NCBI GenBank assembly: GCA_025458985.1
Contig: JALORM010000138.1
Location: forward strand, 1-7,729
Length of the DNA stretch: 7,729 nt
Origin: Paracoccaceae bacterium
GTDB taxonomy: Bacteria; Pseudomonadota; Alphaproteobacteria; Rhodobacterales; Rhodobacteraceae
Reading direction: 5' to 3'
Part shown: positions 1 to 5,249 of the stretch, in pieces
How the letters are laid out: each line of letters starts with the position of its first letter
Position numbering within the stretch: position 1 is the stretch's first letter
Made by a program: the position numbers and the translations under genes
Notes under the pieces: generated by a model
What the model saw: only the letters and a program-made list of their open reading frames with translations
The model's database searches: none
What the model was told of the DNA's origin: nothing

Positions 1-1332
1 GCGCTGCCGCCGCACGAGCTGCCCATCGTCGTCACCGGCCTTGGCGAGGAAGAGCTGGGCCGCGACGGGACCGAAGGTGCGATGAAGCGGGCCTGGAAGA
101 CGCTCGACCCGGCGCTGCCGGCGGTGGTCGTCACCGGAAGCATCGCCGAGATGATCGGCGGTGGGGTCACGCCGCAGGGCACGAACATCCAGCGCTTCCT
201 ACCGCGCACCATCGACGAGGACCAGTGGGAAGCCGCCGACCGGGCGATGACCTGGATCTTCACCGAGTTCGGGATGACCAAGGGCCGGATGCCGCCCGAG
301 GCGCCGCGCCCCGAAGGCGGCAAGCCGCGGGTGAACATCCTTGGCCCGATGTACGGCACCTTCAACATGCCCTCGGACCTTGCCGAGATCCGCCGCCTCG
401 CCGAGGGGATCGGCGCCGAGGTCAACATGGTGATGCCGCTGGGCAGCCACCTGGCCGAGATGCGCAACCTCGTCAATGCCGACGTCAACGTGGTGATGTA
501 TCGCGAATTCGGCCGCGGGCTCGCCGAGGTTCTGGGCAAGCCATACCTTCAGGCACCCGTCGGGATCGAGTCGACGACGCTGTTCCTGCGCAAGCTGGGC
601 GAGCTTCTGGGTCTGGACCCCGAGCCCTTCATCGCGCGCGAGAAGCATTCGACGATCAAACCGGTCTGGGACCTCTGGCGCAGCGTGACGCAGGACTTCT
701 TCGCGACCGCGAGCTTCGCCATTGTCGCGAACGAGACCTATGCCCGCGGCGTAAGGCACTTCCTCGAGACCGACCTCGGGCTGCCTTGCGCCTTCGCGGT
801 CGCACGCAAGCGTGGCTCGAAGACCGACAACGACGCGGTGCGCGCGATGATGCGCGCGAAGCGCCCGCTCGTCGTCATGGGCTCGATCAACGAGAAGATG
901 TACCTGGCCGAGCTGGCGCAGGGCCACGGGCCGCGGCCGGCGTTCATCCCGGCCTCGTTCCCCGGCGCCGCGATCCGGCGTGCCACCGGAACGCCCTTCA
1001 TGGGTTACGCGGGCGCGACCTGGATCGTGCAGGAGGTGTGCAACGCGCTGTTCGATGCGCTCTTCCACATCCTCCCGCTGGGATCGGAGATGGACAGCGC
1101 CGCCGCCACGCCGACAACGCTGCGCCGCGATTTCCCCTGGGACGAGGACGCGCGCGCCGCACTCGACCGGATCGTGGCCGAACACCCGATCCTCACCCGC
1201 ATTTCCGCCGCCAAGCAGCTGCGCGACGCCGCCGAGCGCGCCGCGCTGGAAGCCGGCGCCGAGCGGGTGGTCATCGAAACCGTCCGCGGGCTCGTGCCCG
1301 CGGGCCCGACGGACGAAACGGGAGGAGCCTGA
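1..1332 (+). CDS. bchZ: Chlorophyllide a reductase subunit Z (BchZ), 5'-truncated by window edge
   Basis: The frame is open from base 1 to the TGA at 1330-1332, giving 443 residues. BchZ is usually about 490, so roughly 45-50 N-terminal residues lie outside the window. BchZ is a subunit, with BchX and BchY, of the nitrogenase-like chlorophyllide a oxidoreductase, which reduces ring B on the way to bacteriochlorophyll a. Recognisable stretches are VNILGPMYGTFNMPSDL, VNMVMPLGSHLAEMRNL and GKPYLQAPVGIESTT, followed by the conserved ATWIVQEVCNALFDALFHI segment. The C-terminal part (PWDEDARAALDRIV through AERAALEAGAE) resembles the small C-terminal domain of BchB-type protochlorophyllide reductases; that comparison is from memory. 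The codons ending at 1329 contain the GGAGGAG ribosome-binding site of pufQ, so the two genes are tightly coupled, as in bchCXYZ-puf superoperons. The call rests on sequence and on position directly before pufQ. Confidence 0.95.
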   Translation, partial: ALPPHELPIVVTGLGEEELGRDGTEGAMKRAWKTLDPALPAVVVTGSIAEMIGGGVTPQGTNIQRFLPRTIDEDQWEAADRAMTWIFTEFGMTKGRMPPEAPRPEGGKPRVNILGPMYGTFNMPSDLAEIRRLAEGIGAEVNMVMPLGSHLAEMRNLVNADVNVVMYREFGRGLAEVLGKPYLQAPVGIESTTLFLRKLGELLGLDPEPFIAREKHSTIKPVWDLWRSVTQDFFATASFAIVANETYARGVRHFLETDLGLPCAFAVARKRGSKTDNDAVRAMMRAKRPLVVMGSINEKMYLAELAQGHGPRPAFIPASFPGAAIRRATGTPFMGYAGATWIVQEVCNALFDALFHILPLGSEMDSAAATPTTLRRDFPWDEDARAALDRIVAEHPILTRISAAKQLRDAAERAALEAGAERVVIETVRGLVPAGPTDETGGA

Positions 1333-1334
1333 AA

Positions 1335-1553
1335 ATGGCCGACCAGACGACCGACCTTCCCATCACGCGGACGAAGCCGCCCAAGGCCGAGTTCTACACC
1401 TACTTCGCGCTGATCTTCGCCGCCACGCTGCCGCTTGCGGCGCTGACCTGGCTGCTGGCGGCCGCGCGGCAGGGACGGCTGCCCGAGAAGGGGCCGCTGG
1501 CGCGCGCCTGGAGCCAGGCACGGATCATCACGCCGATGATCTTCTCGGCCTGA
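1335..1553 (+). CDS. pufQ: PufQ, bacteriochlorophyll-synthesis-associated membrane protein
   Basis: This gene encodes 72 residues starting MADQTTDLPITRTKPPKAEF. One hydrophobic segment (about residues 21-46, YTYFALIFAATLPLAALTWL and following) is flanked by a polar N-terminus and a basic C-terminus ending IITPMIFSA. The size (about 74 in Rhodobacter), the single membrane span and the place between bchZ and pufB identify PufQ. PufQ is needed for normal bacteriochlorophyll formation and has been proposed to carry or regulate tetrapyrrole intermediates; its biochemistry is not settled. The ATG at 1335 is supported by GGAGGAG at 1321-1327, 7 nt upstream and inside the end of bchZ. Only 2 nt separate the bchZ stop from this start, so no promoter fits between them. 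Any puf promoter here must lie inside bchZ coding DNA. Confidence 0.92.
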   Translation: MADQTTDLPITRTKPPKAEFYTYFALIFAATLPLAALTWLLAAARQGRLPEKGPLARAWSQARIITPMIFSA

Positions 1554-1590
1554 GCGCCGGCAGGAGTTACGGGCGGGCCTGCGGGTCCGT

Positions 1591-1608
1591 CCGGAAAGAG
1601 GTTTCCGG
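1591..1608 (+). promoter_or_regulatory. Hairpin 1 in the pufQ-pufB spacer
   Basis: CCGGAAA (1591-1597) and TTTCCGG (1602-1608) form a perfect 7-bp stem around a GAGG tetraloop. Two G·U pairs (1590/1609 and 1589/1610) can extend it. It lies in the 151-nt non-coding gap between pufQ and pufB. In Rhodobacter, 5' hairpins ahead of pufB slow decay of the pufBA message, so the same role is inferred here from position and shape only. There is no following T run, so it is not a terminator. Confidence 0.6.
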
Positions 1609-1633
1609 GTCCGCCTCGGCGGGGCCGGAAGTG

Positions 1634-1652
1634 CCGGCGGACGATCCGCCGG
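1634..1652 (+). promoter_or_regulatory. Hairpin 2 in the pufQ-pufB spacer
   Basis: CCGGCGGA (1634-1641) and TCCGCCGG (1645-1652) form a perfect 8-bp stem closed by a CGA triloop. It sits about 50 nt before the pufB start and 25 nt after hairpin 1. Together they look like the 5' stabilising structure of the antenna (pufBA) mRNA segment. No T tract follows. Function is inferred; the pairing itself is directly visible. Confidence 0.65.
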
Positions 1653-1704
1653 GGCCCAGCCGCCGGGAGGCGCGGCATCAGTCATACTCTCCGGAGGACC
1701 TTCA

Positions 1705-1854
1705 ATGGCTGATAGAACCGACCTGTCCTTCACAGGTCTGACCGACGAGCAGGCCCAGGAACTGCACGCGGTGTACATGAGCGGGCTCTGGCTTTTCGTG
1801 GCCGTGGCCATCGTCGCTCATATCGCCACGTACATCTGGGCGCCGTGGTTCTGA
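1705..1854 (+). CDS. pufB: Light-harvesting 1 (LH1) beta polypeptide
   Basis: This gene encodes 49 residues, the same length as R. sphaeroides LH1 beta. The sequence runs MADRTDLSFTGLTDEQAQEL then HAVYMSGLWLFVAVAIVAHI then ATYIWAPWF. It has a polar cytoplasmic N-terminus, one membrane helix (about residues 24-45) and the family's aromatic tail ending APWF. His39 (Met counted as 1), in IVAHI, is the bacteriochlorophyll-Mg ligand, and His21 is the second conserved histidine. LH1 beta pairs with alpha (PufA) and the pairs ring the reaction centre. GGAGGA at 1693-1698, 6 nt before the ATG, is a strong ribosome-binding site. The gene follows two spacer hairpins and precedes pufA by 13 nt. Confidence 0.98.
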   Translation: MADRTDLSFTGLTDEQAQELHAVYMSGLWLFVAVAIVAHIATYIWAPWF

Positions 1855-1867
1855 GGAGGATCGCAAG

Positions 1868-2038
1868 ATGGCCAAGTTCTACAAGATCTGGATGATCTTC
1901 GATCCGCGCCGTGTGTTCGTCGCACAGGGCGTGTTCCTCTTCCTTCTGGCCGTGATGATTCACCTCGTGGTGCTTTCGTCCGGCCTGAACTGGTTCGAAG
2001 TCGCGGCCGAGCGCAAGGCCGCGGCGATGACCCAGTGA
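1868..2038 (+). CDS. pufA: Light-harvesting 1 (LH1) alpha polypeptide
   Basis: This gene encodes 56 residues. The first 32 (MAKFYKIWMIFDPRRVFVAQ then GVFLFLLAVMIH) match R. sphaeroides LH1 alpha almost residue for residue as I remember it. His32 in AVMIHLVVL is the bacteriochlorophyll ligand. The membrane helix spans about residues 15-38, and Trp42 in GLNWFE is the usual aromatic after the helix. The C-terminal tail is polar (EVAAERKAAAMTQ) and may be trimmed in the mature protein, as in relatives. GGAGGA at 1855-1860 starts directly after the pufB stop and is 7 nt from the ATG, so PufB and PufA are probably made in near-equal amounts. Confidence 0.98.
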   Translation: MAKFYKIWMIFDPRRVFVAQGVFLFLLAVMIHLVVLSSGLNWFEVAAERKAAAMTQ

Positions 2039-2062
2039 GGCACTCGTCGACTTGAAAGTGCT

Positions 2063-2093
2063 CGCGGGCGGCGGCCGGAGGCCATCGCCCGCG
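2063..2093 (+). promoter_or_regulatory. pufA-pufL intercistronic hairpin (mRNA stabiliser / partial terminator)
   Basis: CGCGGGCG (2063-2070) pairs perfectly with CGCCCGCG (2086-2093). Inside it, GGCC (2073-2076) pairs with GGCC (2080-2083) over a GGA triloop, with one G·U pair and one mismatch between the two helices. It begins 24 nt after the pufA stop, within the 132-nt pufA-pufL gap. In R. capsulatus and R. sphaeroides a hairpin at exactly this place protects the 3' end of pufBA mRNA from exonucleases, so antenna proteins outnumber reaction centres. The same role is inferred here from conserved position and strength. Confidence 0.8.
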
Positions 2094-2170
2094 GCAAACC
2101 GCAGACGCAAGTTTACCGACGGCTGACCCCGCCCAAGCGAGACAAGCCGCCAAAAGCGGAGACGAGACTC

Positions 2171-3019
2171 ATGGCACTGCTGAGCTTCGAACGGAAGTAT
2201 CGCATCCGCGGGGGAACCCTGATCGGTGGCGATCTCTTCGATTTCTGGGTTGGCCCGTTCTACGTGGGGTTCTTCGGGGTCACGACGCTGTTCTTTTCGG
2301 CGCTCGGGACGCTCCTGATCTTCTACGGCGCGGCGCTTCAGGGAACCTTCAACCCCTGGACGATCAACATCGCCCCGCCCGACCTGAGCTATGGCCTGGG
2401 CCTCGCGCCCCTGGCCGAAGGGGGCCTGTGGCAGATCATCACGATCTGCGCCATCGGCGCCTTCGTCAGCTGGGCGCTGCGCGAGGTCGAGATCTGCCGC
2501 AAGCTGGGCATCGGGTACCACGTGCCCTTCGCCTTCAGCTTCGCGATCCTCGCCTACGTGACATTGGTGGTGATCCGCCCGGTCCTGATGGGGGCCTGGG
2601 GGCACGGCTTTCCCTACGGCATCTTCAGCCACCTCGACTGGGTGTCGAACACTGGCTACGCCTACCTGCACTTCCACTATAACCCGGCCCACATGCTGGC
2701 GGTGACCTTCTTCTTCACCACCACGCTGGCGCTGGCGCTGCACGGCGCGCTCATCCTCTCGGCGGCGAACCCCGAGAAGGGCGAGGAGATGCGGACCCCC
2801 GACCACGAGGACACGTTCTTCCGTGACTTCATCGGCTATTCGGTGGGCACGCTCGGCATCCACCGCCTGGGTCTGCTGCTGGCGCTGAACGCGGGGTTCT
2901 GGTCGGCAGTCTGCATCGTGATTTCCGGGCCCGTCTGGACCAAGGGCTGGCCCGAATGGTGGAACTGGTGGCTCGACCTGCCGATCTGGCCGGCAGCCCA
3001 GGCCGCGGGAGGGATGTGA
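2171..3019 (+). CDS. pufL: Photosynthetic reaction centre L subunit
   Basis: This gene encodes 282 residues including Met and aligns without gaps to remembered R. sphaeroides PufL up to the last few residues. It has five membrane helices and, with PufM, holds the special pair, accessory bacteriochlorophylls, bacteriopheophytins, quinones and iron. Visible key residues (Met = 1) are His154 and His174 (bacteriochlorophyll ligands), His191 and His231 (non-haem iron), Glu105 (hydrogen bond to bacteriopheophytin), His169 (hydrogen bond to the special pair), and Glu213, Asp214 and Ser224 (proton path to QB). Tyr163, the residue between the cytochrome and the special pair, is kept. Nearby Leu166 and His167 replace the Gly-Asn I remember from R. 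sphaeroides. The start follows GGAG at 2158-2161, 9 nt upstream. pufM begins 3 nt after the stop. Confidence 0.99.
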   Translation: MALLSFERKYRIRGGTLIGGDLFDFWVGPFYVGFFGVTTLFFSALGTLLIFYGAALQGTFNPWTINIAPPDLSYGLGLAPLAEGGLWQIITICAIGAFVSWALREVEICRKLGIGYHVPFAFSFAILAYVTLVVIRPVLMGAWGHGFPYGIFSHLDWVSNTGYAYLHFHYNPAHMLAVTFFFTTTLALALHGALILSAANPEKGEEMRTPDHEDTFFRDFIGYSVGTLGIHRLGLLLALNAGFWSAVCIVISGPVWTKGWPEWWNWWLDLPIWPAAQAAGGM

Positions 3020-3022
3020 GCC

Positions 3023-3991
3023 ATGCCCGAGTATCAGAACATCTTCACCCAGGTTCAGGTCCAGGGGGCCCCGGAATGGGGCATGGACAACGAATTCAAC
3101 ATGATGGAGGAGCGGGCCGGCACGCCCCGCTACTCCACCCTGGTCGGCTGGCTCGGCAACGCCCAGCTGGGGCCGATCTACCTCGGATCGGCGGGGGTGA
3201 TCTCGCTGGCCACGGGTCTGCTGTGGTTCGTCATCGTGGGCTTCAACATGCTGGCGCAGGTCGGCTGGTCGCTGCCCGAGTTCCTGCGCCAGCTGTTCTG
3301 GCTGGCGCTGGAACCGCCGAGCCCGCAGTACGGGCTGACCATTCCGCCCCTGAACGATGGCGGCTGGTACATCATCGCGTCCTTCTTCCTTCTGGTCAGC
3401 GTGATGATGTGGTGGGTGCGTACCTACCGTCTGGCGATGAAGCACAAGATGGGCAAGCACGTCGCCTGGGCGTTCCTGTCCGCGATCTGGCTGTTCCTCG
3501 TGCTTGGCCTGTTCCGGCCCATCCTGATGGGATCGTGGAGCGAGGCCGTGCCCTACGGCATCTTCCCGCATCTCGATTGGACGACCGCCTTCTCGATCCG
3601 CTACGGCAACCTCTACTACAACCCCTTCCACTGCCTATCGATCGTGTTCCTCTATGGCTCGGTGCTGCTCTTCGCGATGCACGGCGCCACGATCCTTGCC
3701 GTGTCCCGCTTTGGCGGCGACCGGGAGCTGGAGCAGATCGTCGACCGCGGCACGGCGTCCGAGCGGGCCGCCCTGTTCTGGCGCTGGACGATGGGCTTCA
3801 ACGCCACGATGGAAGGCATCCACCGCTGGGCGTGGTGGTTCGCCGTCCTGACGCCGATCACCGGCGGCATCGGGATCCTGCTCACCGGAACGGTCGTCGA
3901 CAACTGGTTCATCTGGGCGCAGGAGCACAACTTCGCCCCCACCTACCTCGAGCCCTACGGCTACGAGGCCTATGTGACGGGAGGGAACTGA
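3023..3991 (+). CDS. pufM: Photosynthetic reaction centre M subunit
   Basis: This gene encodes 322 residues, about 15 longer than R. sphaeroides PufM. The extra C-terminal tail (YLEPYGYEAYVTGGN) is the kind seen in species whose reaction centre carries a bound cytochrome, which fits pufC next door. Conserved residues (Met = 1; subtract one for R. sphaeroides numbering) are His183 and His203 (bacteriochlorophyll), His220, Glu235 and His267 (iron), Trp253 (QA pocket) and Tyr211 (near the primary electron donor). Tyr198 replaces the Phe of R. sphaeroides and can hydrogen-bond the special pair. Cys204, directly after the His203 ligand, is Gly in R. sphaeroides. GGGAGGGA at 3007-3014 overlaps the end of pufL and sits 8 nt before the ATG, implying translational coupling for 1:1 L:M production. 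Confidence 0.99.
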   Translation: MPEYQNIFTQVQVQGAPEWGMDNEFNMMEERAGTPRYSTLVGWLGNAQLGPIYLGSAGVISLATGLLWFVIVGFNMLAQVGWSLPEFLRQLFWLALEPPSPQYGLTIPPLNDGGWYIIASFFLLVSVMMWWVRTYRLAMKHKMGKHVAWAFLSAIWLFLVLGLFRPILMGSWSEAVPYGIFPHLDWTTAFSIRYGNLYYNPFHCLSIVFLYGSVLLFAMHGATILAVSRFGGDRELEQIVDRGTASERAALFWRWTMGFNATMEGIHRWAWWFAVLTPITGGIGILLTGTVVDNWFIWAQEHNFAPTYLEPYGYEAYVTGGN

Positions 3992-3994
3992 TCC

Positions 3995-5074
3995 ATGTTG
4001 CCGAAGTGGTATGACAAGTGGGTCTCGGAAAACCCGAAGGACATCTTCGGGCCGGCGATCCTGATCGGCGCGGTGGGCGGTGCGGTTCTGGTGGCGGCGC
4101 TGCTTGTCACCTGGGGCCGGCCTCTGGCGGTCGAGGCCGTGCAGACCGGGCCAAGGGGCACGGGCATGTCGGTGACGAAGTTCGTCTCGGACCGTGCCAC
4201 CCCGGACCCGACCGCGGCGGCCTATGTCTCGGTCGCGCCGGTGGTGCCGCAGCCGGGCGACGCCCGGGCACGGACCGCGGTGCCGGGCGCCGAAGCTGCG
4301 CTGGGCGACCTGACGGCCGCGAACTACGAGCGGCTGGTCGGCCAGATGCGCGAGTGGACGGGCATCCCCGACCTCTTCGCGGGCGAGGAGAACTACCAGA
4401 CGGTCGTCGCCCGCAGCATGATCCAGATGACGCAGAACCTGAACGAGAACTGGGAGGGGCACGTGAACCTCTCGGGTCAGGCAGGGGTGAACTGCTACAC
4501 CTGCCACCGCGGCCAGCCGGTCCCGACAGGCGTCTGGTTCAAGATCACGCCGGTGTCCGAGGCCACGGCGGGCTGGGCGTCGGTGCAGAACCGCACCACT
4601 GTCCAGTCGGGGTCGACCTCGCTGCCCTCGGACGCGCTCGAGAAGTACCTTCTGGACGGCGAGACGATCGCGGTCCACGACCTCGAGAGCCGCGTTGCCC
4701 AGGACGTCACCGACGGGTCCTCGCCGACCTGGCAGAACACCGAACGAACCTTCAGCCTGATGAACTACTTCGACAACGCGCTGGGGGTGAACTGCGTCTT
4801 CTGCCACAACAGCCGGGCCTTCTACGACGTTGGGCAGAACACGCCCCAGTGGGCGCAGGCGCAGCTGGCCATCGGCATGGTCCAGGAGCTGAACATCGAC
4901 TACATGACCCCGCTTCAGGACGTGCTGCCGCCCGAGCGGCTGGGCGCGCAGGGCGATGTGCCGAAGATCGGCTGCATGACCTGCCACAAGGGTTACCAGA
5001 GGCCGCTGGGCGGGATGGACATGGTGTCCGACTGGCCCGAGCTCAGGGCCTCCGGCGAGCCGGTCTACCAATGA
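3995..5074 (+). CDS. pufC: Reaction-centre-bound cytochrome c subunit, three-haem form
   Basis: This gene encodes 359 residues. An uncleaved-looking N-terminal anchor (about 19-40, ILIGAVGGAVLVAALLVTW) has no lipobox cysteine, so the protein is probably a helix-anchored periplasmic cytochrome rather than a lipoprotein. PufC passes electrons from soluble cytochromes to the oxidised special pair. Only three CXXCH sites are present: C167-H171, C267-H271 and C327-H331. Their spacing (100 and 60) matches haems 2, 3 and 4 of Blastochloris viridis PufC. Sixth ligands for these are visible: Met142 (haem 2), Met256 (haem 3) and His156 (haem 4). Haem 1 is absent: where it should sit the protein reads REWTGIPDLFAGEENYQ with no cysteine, and its Met ligand position appears to be Val115. 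A three-haem PufC is known from Rhodovulum sulfidophilum. GGGAGGGA at 3979-3986 is 8 nt before the ATG, and pufM ends 3 nt upstream. Confidence 0.96.
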   Translation: MLPKWYDKWVSENPKDIFGPAILIGAVGGAVLVAALLVTWGRPLAVEAVQTGPRGTGMSVTKFVSDRATPDPTAAAYVSVAPVVPQPGDARARTAVPGAEAALGDLTAANYERLVGQMREWTGIPDLFAGEENYQTVVARSMIQMTQNLNENWEGHVNLSGQAGVNCYTCHRGQPVPTGVWFKITPVSEATAGWASVQNRTTVQSGSTSLPSDALEKYLLDGETIAVHDLESRVAQDVTDGSSPTWQNTERTFSLMNYFDNALGVNCVFCHNSRAFYDVGQNTPQWAQAQLAIGMVQELNIDYMTPLQDVLPPERLGAQGDVPKIGCMTCHKGYQRPLGGMDMVSDWPELRASGEPVYQ

Positions 5075-5079
5075 GCGCG

Positions 5080-5109
5080 GGCGGCCATCGGACTGCGTCC
5101 GGGGCCGCC
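5080..5109 (+). other. Hairpin immediately after pufC
   Basis: GGCGGCC (5080-5086) pairs with GGCCGCC (5103-5109). After one bulged A and a U·G pair, CGGAC (5089-5093) pairs with GTCCG (5097-5101) over a TGC loop. It begins 5 nt after the pufC stop. No T tract follows, so it is more likely a 3'-end stabiliser of the pufLMC message than a terminator. Role inferred. Confidence 0.6.
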
Positions 5110-5122
5110 TTGCATCACGGGG

Positions 5123-5144
5123 TCGGGCGGGTCGCTCCGCCCGA
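5123..5144 (+). other. Second hairpin in the pufC-dxs spacer
   Basis: TCGGGCGG (5123-5130) and CCGCCCGA (5137-5144) form a perfect 8-bp stem with a GTCGCT loop. A weaker stem follows (CGGGG at 5149-5153 with CCCCG at 5162-5166). There is no T run. It is probably part of the 3' structure of the puf mRNA together with the neighbouring hairpins; this is inference. Confidence 0.55.
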
Positions 5145-5195
5145 ACTTCGGGGCCTCCACACCCCGGTTCCCTTCCTGTTGGCTACAGGACACCT

Positions 5196-5231
5196 GGCGC
5201 CGCGGGAGTACCCCTCCTGCGGCGCCCTTTT
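5196..5231 (+). terminator. Intrinsic terminator at the end of the puf operon
   Basis: GGCGCCGCGGGAG (5196-5208) pairs with CTCCTGCGGCGCC (5214-5226), a 13-bp stem with a single G·U pair and a TACCC loop, followed at once by CTTTT (5227-5231). This is the best terminator shape in the window and lies between pufC and dxs. The T run is short, so some read-through into dxs is plausible. The 3' end of the stem is only 12 nt before the dxs ribosome-binding site. Confidence 0.8.
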
Positions 5232-5249
5232 CCTGAAGGGAGGCGCCTC

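Noticed and set aside
199..1185. Long open frame antisense to bchZ (328 codons)
   Set aside because: It is a GC-rich shadow opposite a well-conserved gene, with an arginine/histidine-rich sequence resembling no known protein.
900..1334. A puf promoter or TGT-N12-ACA (PpsR/CrtJ) site inside the end of bchZ
   Set aside because: It is expected from relatives, but I could not find a convincing site or promoter by eye, so none is annotated.
1631..1741. A possible pufK-like short frame before and overlapping pufB, starting GTG at 1631
   Set aside because: No ATG and no ribosome-binding site lie ahead of it, it overlaps hairpin 2, and I see no recognisable PufK sequence.
1730..3631. Very long antisense open frame (633 codons) opposite pufB through pufM
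   Set aside because: Its composition (Arg, Gln, His, Asp rich) is typical of the complement of GC-rich codons, and the + strand genes are certain.
3635..5071. Antisense open frame opposite pufM and pufC
   Set aside because: It shows the same shadow composition and has no domain, whereas pufC on the + strand carries haem motifs.
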